Counted from the first letter of the stretch, positions 1 to 13,600 are shown. The stretch: DNA of 64,000 nucleotides from Heliocidaris tuberculata (GCA_025618425.1 CM046842.1:21425840-21489839), one strand, 5' to 3'. Numbers and translations are program-made. The notes: generated by a model not told the origin, from the letters alone.

Positions 1-75
1 TCTTTATTTAATATTCTTTCAATCTATATATCTATCTCTATTAATGCGACTCGTTTTATCTCCAAAACTCCTTAA

Positions 76-255
76 GGGCTGGTCACATTTGTTCAATAAA
101 TAACGATAACGAGATTTTTCATTAAAGGCCTACCCTATCGCTATAAGCGACATGAGCATACTCACGCGTTTTCACTATATAATAGGGTGTAACTTTAATT
201 GAAAATCTCTTTATCGTTATCGTTATCGTTATCGGACAAATCATGTGACCAGCCC
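76..255. mobile_element. piggyBac-type MITE flanked by TTAA
   Basis: The ends are inverted: GGGCTGGTCACATTTGTTC on the left matches the reverse complement of GGACAAATCATGTGACCAGC on the right, with one small gap. TTAA lies directly outside both ends (72-75 and 256-259). TTAA target duplication is the hallmark of piggyBac-type elements. The inside contains a short TATCGT tandem repeat and no coding capacity. Confidence 0.7.
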
Positions 256-1673
256 TTAACTCATTTAGTTCTTGTTGGTCATGTTGTTTTCTAGAGAGGA
301 TAATGAACCGAATGTCTTCAGCCTTAGTACACTGAATCACAAAAACAGTTTTTGCTTATAGTAATTTATAAGCATAGGCCTATATAACGCTACCGGATAA
401 ATGTGAAGACGTTACAGTGTAAATAGTCCCCGCGGATTTACATTGTATGTTTACGTCTTTTTTTCACTAACATGGCCCTTTTACTTTTCGATAAGATCTG
501 TGATTGAAACTTGATAAACCAAACTCCCAAATTAACTTAAATTTGAATCCTGGTTTAGATTGATTTTTCGTTATTAAATTTCACCAAATTTCAACTACTT
601 CTTAAAATTCGGTAAAATAACATTTAGGCCTATATAATCTAGAAAATAGTTTCCCACCGGCTTAAAGTTTAATTTATTGAGATCAAATAGGATTTTGGTG
701 AATTCATTCCATCGCTTATAAACATTTAGGAAACCTTTATTTCATTGATAGGCTCTTTGTTGCTAATTGTTTTTTATCACGTTCTCACAAATATAATTTG
801 ACCAATATCCATCTTTGTATTCGCAATTTGCTTAAAATTACAGTTAATAGAGAAAGAACAAAAAATCAATTTCAATTACCTTTTGAATGGCCAGTCGAGA
901 GAATTTCATGCAGGCGACAGTGATCCCTGCTAAAGCTTTTACCGATAAATTCCATTCACACGGGCAGCATCCACAAGTGTTTATGAGATCATCAGACCGT
1001 CGTTAGACATTTACAGACTTGAAAAATCCACATGGTATCCAGCTAGCTTTACCAGGCGTTAAATAAATTAATTACAGTTAGCAGGCTCCTCTGAGATGTC
1101 TTGCCGCGTTAATGTAGAGAGGCAGTTTAAAAGCCGTGAGATAGTTCGCTGTCTACATACGATATGAAGTCACTTACTATTGCCTTTGAGTGTGTGTGCT
1201 GCTTCGCATCCTACTATACATAGTCACTGCACACACCTAGTACCTCTAAGCATGCACTTTATAAATTTGTGTATCACGTGTGTATGAAGCTAATGCATGT
1301 TGTTCAAAGACATTGGCATGCCTGTGTAGGCCTACATGTTGAATGGGTGCGCGCAGACATAATTACATTCATAACAACCAGGCATTAGGCTGTATGAGTG
1401 TGCGTATATTAGTATTACAAGAATGCGGTACAGGTGCGAGTAATTTACATTGCCCATGGGAATTTCATCAAATTGAAACGCTGATCTTGCGTACGCACGC
1501 ACGTGATCCGCTCTTACACTTCTGATTGGATGATGGAAGTAAAGGAGACAAAGCCTGAAGCTCCTCCCCGCCATGTTTGATGAAAAAGAGGGGGTAAGTT
1601 ATTTTCCTGGAAAGTCACAATTGCAGTGAATTCAAAATAAATGAAATTAGAGTATTGCGATTATCTAGCATCT

Positions 1674-1743
1674 AAAAAAAAAAAAAAAAAAAAAAAAAAA
1701 TATTCTTCTTCTTCTTCTTCTTCTTCTTCTTCTTCTTCTTCTT
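1674..1743. repeat. Poly-A tract followed by (TTC)n microsatellite
   Basis: A run of about 27 A is followed directly by about 13 TTC units. A second, degenerate TTC-rich patch lies near 1828-1855. Confidence 0.9.
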
Positions 1744-2542
1744 GTTATTCTTCTTCACATTGCTTTATAGGTTGAATGCGAATATAATTATTTTGTCTTA
1801 ACAAAATCCCCCTTTTTTTTTTTTTTGTTCTTCTTGTATATCTTCTTCTATTTCGTTTTTATATGATTGCTTTGTAGGGTGAATGCGAAGATAAATATTT
1901 TGTATTAACAAAATCATTATAGATTTGTATTCATTATTATCTAACCTATACGTGTAGACCTACACATATAGGCCTATACTGTTATGATCTGGGGCATTGA
2001 AGTTTTGTACATTGTTAATCGAGGATTTTAGCACAATATTATGAAGAGTTTCATTCCAAAAGGGATTAAATCCACTTCTAGGGTTTTCCAGTAAAATCAA
2101 GGTTTCATTATGATAAATTTACCAATTTTCCCTTTTGGAACTAAGCTTTTCATATGTAGGCTAATATAAAAGTTGTATGCTCATTGACTGGTTCAGGGGT
2201 TAGCACAGGCTAATAACCTTGAACCAATGCATCTGACTACACCATATGGTAAAATCATAATTCAAATTCTTTATCTTTCTCTATCTTACAGCAGCGCTGC
2301 TTTTCAAAAAGGACATGACAAAACGTTGAAAATCAAATGTTTTGTGCTTCTATTTCCAAACTGAACAGAACTCTAATGATGGCGTAATTCCTTTGAAGAA
2401 ATAGTAAAGAAATGAGAGATGTAGATTTTTCTATTACATGGGTGCCCTTATTGCTCATATCCATGCACAAATCAAATGACAAATCATCAATATACACAAA
2501 ACTTACAAGCAGAGAGGTCGTACAGGGTTAAGGGTTAAGAAG

Positions 2543-2642
2543 GGCGCGCGCGCGCGTGTGTGTGTGGGTGTGTGTTTGTGTGCGTGAGAGAGAGTGTGTG
2601 GTGGAATAAGGGACAGAGAGAGAGAGACAGAGAGAGAGAGAA
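2543..2642. repeat. (GC)n-(GT)n-(GA)n compound microsatellite
   Basis: Alternating GC, then GT, then GA dinucleotides run through this stretch with few interruptions. Purine-pyrimidine alternation in the first half is the type of sequence able to form Z-DNA. Confidence 0.85.
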
Positions 2643-4258
2643 CGAGTAGGACAAAATGTTCGTAATAAATAAATATGTATCTTTAAAACAGAACCTTTAC
2701 TTAGACAAGATAAATTTTACCAAACTCAACTCTCTTTCGTTGGACATCCTATGTCCCCCCCCCCCCAAAAAAAAAAAAACAACAACAAAAAACAAAAAAA
2801 CAAAAAAGTAATAGACGTGACATCCGATAATAACTGCAGGTATAATGTGGAAATACTCATTTACTTGCAATTTAGAAACGAAACAAAAAGAAACAGTGCC
2901 ACTGAAATCAATATCATTAGCGAAAACGGCAAAATTTGTCTGAAAATAACAAACACACACCAACACAAACAACAGCAACAGCAGAAAAAAAAAAATAAAC
3001 CCAGTGAAAGCAATACTTACCTATTATGTATACGAAGAGGTTTATAAATATATGAATCTATGAATATGTATATTTAATGATCTTTCCTGCATATCAGCCT
3101 TTCTCAACGGTGGGCTCACAAGATGTGAGAAACCCCTAAAGGGTAACCCATTCAACTGCCACAGAAAAACATTCGTATTTTAAAGAAGAACCCGGAAGAA
3201 GCCTTTGTATTTAATGGATTGAGAAGTGTCAATATTTATATTTGTCTTTCATCGTAACTCAATTGTTAAGTAGTTGGTATTTACCTAAAGCGACCTTTAA
3301 AGTTGCACGCATTTAAGTGTATGTAACCTTCTCTTATTCAACAGTGTCATACTATTAATCCCCTCCCAAAAAACATAATGTTGATGATAAATAAACATAC
3401 CTTCAACTGCCCTTTCAAAGAAATCTTAATCATAATGGTAAACGGGGTAATAACAAAATGATCTAAGCAATGCACTGCGACAAGTAAGGATTTAGATTTC
3501 AATGATTTATGATTTTGAAGCCGATATCATAATGATGAATATTTCATATTGCATGTCTTAGATAACACCAAAATAAGTTTTGCATCCGATGTTTGTATCC
3601 AATTTTATTATCTTCATTTTTGTCTTCTAATCTATGACATCACATTATGAGGTGATGTTAATTAAGTTAAGTGTACATTTTCTATCATTTCTGTCCATCA
3701 TAGTTTACCTTCACTCGTACTGTGTTTGAAAAACCAATGTAAGGATTTCGTAATGCTCATATAAACACAGATTTTTGTTTGCGTTTTGTCATAACTGACA
3801 AAATATTTATATAATTTCAAAGACGGGCTAACAGAAATTATGCTTTTAAACGGTCAGAAAACTGATCTAGTTTTAAAAACAAACATGGAGCTTGTTTGTT
3901 TACGCAGAGTGCAAACATTGCGAGGACGAATGTAATGTGACTCTTGAATTTCTCTGAAACCAACTCCTGCCAGGAGTGTATTCACCCGATCACGAGTCTT
4001 ATCTCAAAACCAATGATGTAGGGCAAACAAAATGAACTCCCTGGGTTTCGTTCCATCATCTTTCCTTTTTTTCGGCCAGCCTCCTTTAAAAAAAAAAAAG
4101 TTATTATTTGTGTTTTGGAGTGAAATAAAAATTACATGTAGGCAACGAGACAATTAGGGGGGGGGGGGCACCCCGAATATAACGGGATTTCACCATGTTC
4201 TCTGCAGTGCATTTGAAATGGCATTAAGAAAACTTGTTACCTAATCAACCCAGTAAGA

Positions 4259-4773
4259 TTTGTATGTACCAAATAATGATTCTAGGACAACTATTTGTAT
4301 GTACCAAATAATGATTCTAGGACAACTACCCCCTAGACAACTACCCCCGGACAACTACCCCCGGAAAACCACCCCCCTGGACGACTACCCCCCTAGGACA
4401 TCTACCCCCCCCCAGGACATCTACCCCCCCCCCCAGGACAACTACCCCCCAGGACAATTACCCCCCAGGACAACTACCCCCCAGGACAATTACCCCCCAG
4501 GACAACTACCCCCAGGACAATTACCCCCAGGACAATTTTTCCGGGGGTAGCTGTCCAGGGGGTAGTTGTTCGGGGGGGGTAGTTGTCCGGGGGGTAATTG
4601 TCCTGGGGGTAGTTGTCCTGGGGGGTAATTGTCCTGGGGGTAGTTGTCCTGGGGGTAGTTGTCCTGGGGGGTAGTTGTCCTAGGGGGGTAGTCGTCCAGG
4701 GGGTGGTTTTCCGGGGGGTGGTTGTCCGGGGGGTAATTGTCCAGGGGGCAGTTGTCCGGATACGCCAAATAAT
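4259..4773. mobile_element. TU-like foldback element with minisatellite arms (locus 1)
   Basis: About 4318-4535 is a tandem array of a roughly 14-16 bp unit (core GGACAACTACCCCC). About 4541-4758 is the same unit in reverse complement (core GGGGGTAGTTGTCC). The two arms meet almost without a spacer, so the locus can fold back on itself. CCAAATAAT occurs directly outside both ends (4304-4312 and 4765-4773), which looks like a target duplication. A 34-bp sequence (TTTGTATGTACCAAATAATG and onward) is duplicated at the left edge (from 4259 and again from 4293). Foldback elements with tandem-repeat arms are known from sea urchins as TU elements. Open frames here encode only PPGQL-type repeats and are not genes. 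Confidence 0.7.
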
Positions 4774-4934
4774 ATCAGCTATTAAATGGAACCCCCTTCT
4801 CCTGATTTTCGAAAAATCCGGGCAAGAAACTGGGAATCAATTTAACATGGTTTGATGGGTGTAGCATGTTTTTATCTCGAAATATGTGTGGTATAATCTA
4901 TTTCTACTAATTAATCTCTTCTAATTCTAATACT

Positions 4935-5201
4935 CAGTGGCGAAAATCAATTAATCGGGGGAGGGGGGGGGGGCGGGGTCACCACATGATTTAACTTTTG
5001 TACCTGTCCGAAATGTCAGAAAAAAAAAAAAGGGTTATTCAAAAAGGTGGGGGGAGGGGGACATTAGCCTCCAAAATTCTCTGACAAGCAAAAAAAAAAA
5101 AGAAGGTGTTTGTGTGTGGGGGGGGGGGGGCATTCGCCTATCTTCAAAAAGGGGGGGGGGGAGGACATGTCCCCCTGTCTCCCCCTGGATTTGCGCCCAT
5201 G
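4935..5201. mobile_element. hAT-like non-autonomous element with G-rich interior
   Basis: The left end reads CAGTGGCGAAAATC and the right end is the complement of CATGGGCGCAAATCC. The 8 bp outside the ends, CTAATACT and GCAATACT, match at 6 of 8 positions, as expected for an old hAT target duplication. The interior is dominated by poly-G tracts and has no coding capacity. Confidence 0.5.
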
Positions 5202-6314
5202 GCAATACTGAGTTCTCACTGAATATAGTGGAATGTCTTGTTACTATAAGAAATGCAATTATATTCAGTCTAATCGTTATAGGGACAATCTATTTTGAAC
5301 ACTATGAACCACATACTATTGAACTAGAGGGGCCGTCAAAGGCGGCAGACCCACGCCTTGGCGGTGCTACAGAGTAGTTGCAATACTATACTATGGGGTC
5401 AAAACTGAAATCTACATTGGGTGATTTCACGCTCGGTGTTGGTGTTTGTGGTTAGTGTTTATTTTGCCGCGAAATCATGATCTAACACCGACTATGAAAT
5501 GAGAAAAAAATCAGTCGGTGTTAGGTGTTGACCTCTGATTTTCTGACGTAGTTCCGGTTGCCGGTGTTTAATTTTTGTCAGATGTTGTCTGCTGAACCGA
5601 GCTCGGCAGCCGGTGTTTAATTTCATGTACAAAATTCCGTTCACTAACACTATACCCTAGGGATTAAGAAACTTTCATTTCACGTTCGGTGTTGGTGCTG
5701 GTGTTGCTACTTGTATGCTAGATACGGGAAATTTGGGGGATTAGCCGTGAGAAATAAAGTCAGTAGGCATCATTCGAAGTGTAGTTTTACAGGTGTTATG
5801 AGGTAGTATGTTCATATAGGTCTGAAATTAAATCTAGGCCAACATTTAGTCCAACGTTCGATCTAGAGCACACGGAAAGGAACTAGATCTACCTTTGCTT
5901 TTTAAAGGGGCGGAATGAGTGAATAAAAAGTCCTACCTAGTTTTTTTTCCAGATAGATTTGATAAATATGATGTTCGATATTCCGTAATAAAAGACCCAG
6001 AGAATCCACATTATTAACTAGGATGAGTTCTAATTCAACAATCACAATACAAAAGTAATGAAACTTCACGGCTAATCTGAGCCGATGCCCGAAATTTGGC
6101 CGTGTGCCATGTACGCGCTGGGCCGTCCGATCCGGCGTCTAGCTGCATTAGCTACCGCAGCATTTTCTGCTGCAAGTGAGAAACTCGAGGGAAATTAAAT
6201 CTAAACTTACTGTTCCTATCAATACTATCCATTTCTGTGAAGTTTCTTACCGGTCTCTAGATCAAATAAGGATTGCTTTTAGAATCACCGGACTACTCGG
6301 GCAATTTTACGATA

Positions 6315-6517
6315 TTCTAGACTAATAATTCTTCTTCGTTGAGAATGGTGCTGACGCCATTACCAGTGTGACTCTATAGTTCACCCTTCACCGTTTCGCA
6401 CGTACCGCGCGCTGTTCAGATTTAAGGAGCCGATACCGATATCCCAACAAAGCGCATCGATAGCTTAACACTGGTAATGGCGTCAGCACCATTCTCAACG
6501 ATTAAGAAGACTAGAAG
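6315..6517. mobile_element. MITE with about 40-bp terminal inverted repeats
   Basis: The left arm (GTTGAGAATGGTGCTGACGC then CATTACCAGTGT) is repeated in inverted form at 6468-6500. Shared TTCTAG at the outer edges extends the arms with a small indel. The interior of about 100 bp is GC-richer than the surroundings and non-coding. No clear target duplication was seen. Confidence 0.6.
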
Positions 6518-6594
6518 GTCACACAGAATTTGCAGGGATCAACCAATCATCACCAAAATTTAATCGATTCTTTCCTGTCACTATCCAAACAATC

Positions 6595-6690
6595 CCTGAA
6601 AATTTGGTGCAAATCCGTTCAACCGTTCTCTAGTTATCTTGTACACAAACAAACAAACAAACAAACAAACAAACATACGGAACCCTTTAC
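6595..6690. repeat. Retroelement-like 3' tail with (AAAC)n
   Basis: GCAAATCCGTTCAACCGTTC followed by CTCTAGTTATCTTG runs into nine AAAC units. This resembles the conserved 3' end plus short tandem tail of invertebrate non-LTR or SINE elements. The family was not identified. Confidence 0.4.
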
Positions 6691-7134
6691 ATAACCCTGC
6701 CGATTTCATTGGCGTGGGTAATAAAAGCATGTGAATTACAAAAAATAACAATGTGACCAAAATCAAATGAACGAGACATTGTGGCGTGTAAATGTGTGGA
6801 AAGATTGTTTATTTTATTTGTTCACATTATCAATGAATTTGCACGGTATCTATAACTGCACAAGAAAAACTTATACAACATTTAATCATGAATATACCGT
6901 TTGGAAGACAGCAAATATGCGAATTGTTAAATATAAGTCTAGCACATTTATCCACAAGGTTCTACTTTTCATATGTACATGTATGTATTAACCTGATTTT
7001 GTACTTATTTGAATTCACTGATAAATTTCTGTTGAAAGGCACTTTCTAAAACTCGAGAAATTATTCAACTTATGATTGACTATGTTTGTTGTTGTAACAA
7101 ATCTGAATGTTTCAAATAAATATCAGTTTTACTT

Positions 7135-7301
7135 TAGGGGCCACGGAGCGTTTTTGAAAGTGGGGGGGGGGGGGGCTGATATGATTTCGATCATTAATGA
7201 CAATTTTCGAGCCTTTTTTCCGATATTTTTTTTAACGTGTCTACTCAAAAAAGTGGGGGGCTGCAGCCACCCCCCCCCCCTCCCCGGCTCCGCTGCCCAT
7301 G
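7135..7301. mobile_element. Probable G-rich MITE fragment
   Basis: GGGGCCACGGAGCG on the left faces CGGCTCCGCTGCCC on the right, giving imperfect inverted ends around a poly-G and poly-C interior. No convincing target duplication was found. Confidence 0.3.
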
Positions 7302-8353
7302 CACTTTGTGTGTTCAGGTGAAATTCGGCTTTTCGTCCTGTTTTAGACCTAATGGTAATCACAAGTTAATACACAATGAGAACTTGCAAAACAATATCCT
7401 TAAGGTGTCTTGTGTATATGGTTTTAACCAGCTTTAGGGATACTTAATTTTACAGTCGATTGATGGAAATATATTGAAAAGTAAAATGAAATCGCGACCT
7501 GCTTTACTATTTTAAAAGTGACGTACATTTGGTTTAAACATGCATTTTAGTGAACATAAACTCATAACCAGAGCATCATAGATCTGTTTTTCAAGTTTTC
7601 ATTGGTGCTTAAAAATGCTGAAAATTATGCTAAGGAGTAAACTATCTAAACTGAGAAGGAAGCCAAGTTCTGCATTCTATATAACAGCAAATCACTACGT
7701 TTTTTCTACTATAAGTTTATCTTATGGACACTTATTGCACTTGTAAATATCATACTACAAAACAAATATACGTTGTAAAATTAATCAAATATATACACAA
7801 TAAATTCCATATTTGTATATATACATGCTGTACATAATTATTTACTGTGAAAGCATTGTCATTATGATTTTCTTACATCAGCAAGTACCTATTCGAATGA
7901 TTGTCTATAGCAATTTCATTTTTTTTAACCGCTTACTTGACACTTAAAAATGTTTATTTCGTTACAAGAGGTTATTGTTATGCAATGATGTAACCTAGTA
8001 GTCTTCTAAATTCTAAATGAAAATATGTTTTCCTAAAACCCCTGGTAATTAATGAAAACTGTTACACCCTTTTTTGCAAAAGAAAGCATAGGGCCTACTG
8101 AGTCATAATGAAAGAATTTCACATTTTCCTTTTCTGAACAACCAAATGTTTGCAGAGTGTACGAAAAGCGAATATACTAGATTCTTTAACACACCTCTTT
8201 CGCAAATATTACATCGCGAATATTATAATACAGAATGGAAGCATACATACTTTGTGCACTTATGGAAGACATATAACGCCATAAATATTTTCATCATTGA
8301 AAGCAGACAAATTGTAAACCATTTTTTAAACCCCTGTCAAACAACTCGATTCA

Positions 8354-8776
8354 CAGATGGGACACAGTAAACAACTGTGAAAAATTCTGAAAAGAACCAA
8401 GTTAATACAGATTATGTAATCGCTGAGCTGGGTTATAGATGGAACACTTTAATGGACTGCTCCCGTCATAATCTGCATTCAAGACAAGATATTTTCACCT
8501 GATTCATGATGTTTGTTTTAATACTGTCCAGTGCGATAATGCAAAAGTGTTCAACTACGGTCCTTGCTCTGCTGTCGTGGCCTCTGAGAGCCAGCTGTAT
8601 GCATATGCATTCAGTACAAACTTGTTACGCATAATTTCAAATGTAGAGTGCGAGATTTTCAGTAATATGCTGTGTTCCTTCCATTGCTAAGCCATCTTAG
8701 GGATTGCATAATCTGTACAGTATCAACTGTGTTATTTTCATAATTTTTCACAGTTGTCTACTGTGTTCTGTGTCTG
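8354..8776. mobile_element. MITE with about 33-bp inverted ends
   Basis: The left end has CACAGTAAACAACTGTGAAA. The right end has its inverted partner TTTTTCACAGTTGTCTACTG. The inverted match covers about 33 bp with a few mismatches. The 420-bp interior shows no open frame of note. Confidence 0.55.
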
Positions 8777-9969
8777 AATCAGGTGGTCAGACGAATTAGT
8801 CTCCTGATTATGTTGGCCAAATATTTTTGTTTTCAATCTTTATTTCGTAAAGATCATATAAAACATATCTTGAATAAAAAACAAACACCGAGGATTATGT
8901 AATCAAGTAATTTAGTTACCTATTTTGTTTTACTCCTAAAGCAATAATATGTTTACTCAACTAGCATGTCACCAAAATACTGATATTTGTCAATCGGAAA
9001 ATGTACAGTGGAGTGAATCGAAAGTAATCAAGAGAACGAATCATTCTTTTCGCACGTCTCAAAAATCTTCTCATTTTCGGCAATGGATACTTTCACAAGA
9101 ATTGAAAGAAATATTTGACATCAAAATGTAATGATTATTAGCATTGTGAGTAGAGAGTAAAATACAAAAACGTTGGGGGCACTTTAATCTTAGAATCTTC
9201 AATAGAATGACAAAATTAAGTATCAGAGAGTAGCTTACACTTTGCTATTGCATGTCATTCTAATTGAACTATATAAAAATAAAGTTGTTAACTTTGAACA
9301 TAAATAATAAAAACCCGACATGTAAAACAAGATATTACTATTTTCATGCGACTGATTAAGACTTTTTATAATAGTTTACCCTTTCAAAAATTGTAATAAT
9401 ACTATGTGTATTCAAAGTGAACGGTGGAAGACAGAATGCTGTTGTGATCTGTTAAGTCCTCTGAATATAAAACAACTCCATTTCCGTAATATTACTGAGC
9501 CTTAACTGGCGACGATGCATTACTAATGCATTTCTAGAACTTTAGCTTTACAAAAATATCCATATACATAATGAAATAAAAGTGTCTAAGCAAGTATTCA
9601 GCATCATAAATTTCATATTTCACGTTTACAATGTGTTTTTACAGTATACAGTCATGTAAATGGGTACAAACAATTATTGGTACAAACGAGATAAATGGTA
9701 CGAACAAACAAGAGATATATTGTCAGAGAAAATAAAAGAAGGTGAGTACCTCATATCTATGCGTTTGCATGCAATATCAATTGAGCAGACTGGGCTAGAA
9801 TAATAATGAAATATTGAGGAGTATTAGGTAATGAAGCTTATAGTGGGCATAATTTTCACAAAACGTCTACCCTCTTAAATCTGTTATCTTATTGCATGGC
9901 CAAATAGATGTGTTTTAATCAAGACCATGGAGGGTAACCAGTATTTGAATAAAAAAACATTCAAGTCTC

Positions 9970-9975
9970 TTTAAT
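9970..9975 (-). terminator. Candidate ATTAAA polyadenylation signal for the RASEF-like gene
   Basis: Read on the minus strand this is ATTAAA, about 580 bp downstream of the stop codon. It is the first variant signal met. No canonical AATAAA was seen between it and the stop, so the assignment is tentative. Confidence 0.25.
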
Positions 9976-10556
9976 AGGTCTGCAACTACAAAACTGAACT
10001 ACATGTTAATGTCAAACACCAGATTGGGGTTAGCCTATTGCACCATCTATTACCACACTAGGAATGGAATGTAATATACAAGGGCAAGGAAAACTTTTAA
10101 AAACTACATAAAACTTGTTCAGGAAAAGGTTACTTAACAGAGAATGCTTTTAAAATAGTTCGACATCTAATAAAACATCAAGCGCTATTTGAATATTTAG
10201 AAATGTTCTTTTAAAAGTTATGTCCATGACGCCGATTGAGGAATTGATATTACTAAAGCATTCAAACAACATTTTAAATCGTATGTCAAAATGCAAACTG
10301 TAGGCTCGGTACAATTTCATGAATTTCACCAAATTAATGATGATTTTTTCTTCTTCTCGAATGGACATTAAACAGGAGACGCGATACACCAGTTGCAAGC
10401 ATTTGAACTTTATACAGCAGTTGATTCATATATTCAACTACATTGTGACGTGACGTAAGATACACCGATCGCTTTCTAAAGCCTCGGCTACATTCGACAA
10501 GTTTTGGCATGTCTCGAGAAGCTTCGTCACGTGCTCAATGATGCAAGGCTGTAACA

Positions 10557-10659
10557 CTAAAAGTCGCAGCAGCCCGATTCCTTTTTCTTTCCTGGGTTAT
10601 CTGTATTAAGGGTTATTCCACTTGAGCTCACCTCCAAATCTTCTCTCTTGTGAAGTTGC
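10557..10659 (-). CDS. RASEF: RASEF-like last coding exon: Rab hypervariable tail and CCDF prenylation motif
   Basis: One base completes an Arg codon, then the exon encodes [12 protein letters not shown] and onward to [10 protein letters not shown] and a TAG stop. A basic stretch followed by two cysteines near the C-terminus is the geranylgeranylation signal of Rab proteins. Vertebrate RASEF ends in a comparable CC-x-x motif. The acceptor reads TTTCGCAG on the minus strand. Phase agrees with the 2 bases left over from the previous exon. Confidence 0.9.
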
Positions 10660-13600
10660 CTGCGAAACGTAATGCAAGAAAATGTCGTAAAAATATCATA
10701 TTTTATAAGTGAAGTTTTGGTTTTTTTCTGACGGTAAAATATCTGCAGTATAATTACATTCTTTTATGTTACTGAAAACAAAAAGAAGTACATTTCTGAG
10801 GTAAGCACTTTTCAAAGGGAAAACAACAAAATTCAGAGGAGCTCTTCAGCCCCTTTCAAAGGTCTCTTAATCCTTCGAAAGAGTATATGGTGTAACGCTG
10901 ACAACTTTACCTCCAAATACCATATTGCTCCGAGTGCATTACAGATAAATAAACTTCCGATGTAATTTTGGCAGTATTTCAATTCCGCAACGAGAAGTGG
11001 ATTGGCCTTACAGACCATTCTGAATTTACCGGGTGGGAATCTATTGGAGTGCACTAAGGAAGAGCGATCTGTTATATTTCTTAAACATTGCAATAAACCT
11101 GCATGGAGGCTATCATTGTAAAAAGAATACTAATATTCAACTGGATCAATGAGATTAATCAGTATTTAAAAAAAAAAAATCTTGCATGTAGTTTCCTTCA
11201 TTCATAACACATTCAATAAAAGCAAGAGAACATGAAATAATCCATTCGTAATGAAAGCATTCGGAACTCTGATATTACATACTTAATAGTATAAACATTT
11301 GTCTTAAAGTTTACCTTGTTAATTCAATGACTGCGTCCTCTATATTTGACCCGTCCTTAGCACTCGTCTCAATAAAAAGGGCACTGAAAGACTGCAAGAA
11401 TAAAATGGAAAAAAGTGAAAAAGAATAATGATAGACAGTTTTTAAATGAAATGGTATCATCAATATTGCCATTAAATGAGGTGAGTTACACCTTTTACTT
11501 GCCAAAAATTAAAGAAAGCGACTTTGAAATATTTCCGACAAGATATTGGTATGTTCCAAGGAAAATTCTAATATCATCTTCAAATGAGTGAATAATGAAT
11601 TTTGGCAAATATGTATTTGTTGTCAGCATGCTGTTTCACTTATAAAAATAGACATATTAAGCTTTTACACTAATGAAACAGTTATACAAATTAATGAAAA
11701 TTACTGTTGTCATCACATTTAATCTTCACTTTTACTGAGTGCATAATTTTATGAACGAAATTTCCATCAAATATCTAATGTGTATTGTGCAATAAGAAGC
11801 ATTTCATTGCTTACCGTTGCAAGTCTCTGTCCGTCTTCTGTTCGTACGCACCGCACGCCCTCTGCGATGGCCAACGGCCTGGCATCTACCTTGTTAGCGC
11901 ATATCATGACTGGAACCGGCTTGTGTGAACTCTCCTATACGAATATTCAAATAGATTCAATCAAATGCATGCGTGTAAATTGGACCTGTCACAAACATTG
12001 ACAAGGGAAAGCATACCATTAAATAATTATTCAAATCGATATATTTAGAAAGTGGAACGTTGAAATAGCGTGAATGCACATTTCAATTAGATTAGACCCC
12101 TTCCCCGTAGCGATAATTTTCTTTCTTTCTTTCTTTCGTTTTCTTTTTGTTGTTGCTTTGCTTGTACCTGCTTTCATTGTAAAGAACAAGAAAGAGTAAA
12201 TGAATAAGTTCTCTTATAAATGAAAAATTTGTCGATTTTTTTTTTTTAATGTCTGTAAATGTTTATACAATAAGACACATCTATGAACTTCACAAGAAAT
12301 AAACAATTTATCCGTTTCGGGATCTGCTTCGTACTATCTAACCTTATTTTTTTTTCTAAATCATCGCATGATTGTTCTTTTAGCACTCAAATCACAATAA
12401 TACGCACTAAAGATCGAATTGATTTGTTTTAAAAACTTTACCATTCTACCAACTGTCTTGAAAATCCCGAATTTCATTGGGTCACTTCAGAGTCCTTACC
12501 TCTATTGCCTCAATCCAGTCACGCACGTTGATAAAGGATCTCTCGCAAGTGCAGTCGTACAGGAGTAACACTCCATCAGCGCGTCTGAAGTAGGATTTAG
12601 CAATACTTCTAAACCGCTCCTGCCCGGCTGTGTCCCATAGCTGTAAGGATGTCACTCGATCATCAACATCGATTGTCTTCATTTGAAAGTCAACACCTGG
12701 AATGTTAAAACATGCAGGGAAAATTCATTTAACGAATTTCTCACCACAACCTTGATAATTTTTGTATAAAAATAAAATAAGATGCTGCGATATTAAGGAA
12801 TGTCATAAGAGGAAAAATAGACCGCTAAAGTTGATGTTGCGTCTCTTGCAAATGTTTACATAAAAGGAGAGTTGCATATTTATTGCATTTTCATCTGAAA
12901 CAATTGTCCCTTAGTAATATTGCTCTAAATAGTTACTCTTAATGATTGCTTACGTGTAGCTAAGTTTTGAAAAGAATGTAGGTAAACATTTAGGGAAATA
13001 ATATATCATTAAAACTTGTAGCGGATCTAAGGTAATCACGGAATTCCGCCTATCCAACCTCCGAGGAAAATAAAACCTGCATATAATGTTTTATTGTCTT
13101 TATAACCACAATTTGATTGTATCACTTTATTGTTTTGTAAATTAACAACCATGGTAATAATATGCATCTAGAAAATAACTTGATTTAAAGTCGATTTGAA
13201 ATTGTTTTCTTACCCAGCGTTGAGTTGAGATTGTTATGGAAGATTCCTTTGCACAGCCTCATGATAAAACTAGACTTTCCCACCGCTGCATCCCCGGCTA
13301 AAACGATCTTATACATCCGCTCTGGTGGGGCTGACGGTGTTGGGGACAGGGGCTAAAAACAAAACAACAACAAAACAGAGAGTCAGATACCATAGTCTGC
13401 TTTTTACGTAATCGCGGACATCGCTTTTCCTAAATATCACTTTTCATCTATACAGCCCTGGAAAAAAATTATTAGACCATCTTCATTTGGTGGCACATAC
13501 ATGATATAAGCATTGTTAAGTTCATTATGAAACAAGGAAAATTATTATTAACAGCTTATCAAAAATGGGCTACTACACCCAGTACAAGTATCTTTATGAC

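Larger units (their letters stand above)
1..10556. other. Intergenic region downstream of the RASEF-like gene
   Basis: No coding exon with homology was recognised on either strand. The region is AT-rich and holds the MITEs, minisatellite foldback and microsatellites listed separately. A possible plus-strand first exon near 1573 is discussed in the findings. Its right end, next to 10557, is expected to hold the 3' untranslated region of the minus-strand RASEF-like gene. Confidence 0.6.

Noticed and set aside
4260..4768. Proline-rich repeat proteins on both strands
   Set aside because: The frames are created by the strand-switching minisatellite and have no start, splice or homology support.
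10833..11093. 86-residue minus-strand frame as the RASEF C-terminus
   Set aside because: It shows no Rab tail, and the exon at 10557-10659 supplies the correct phase and a CCDF end.
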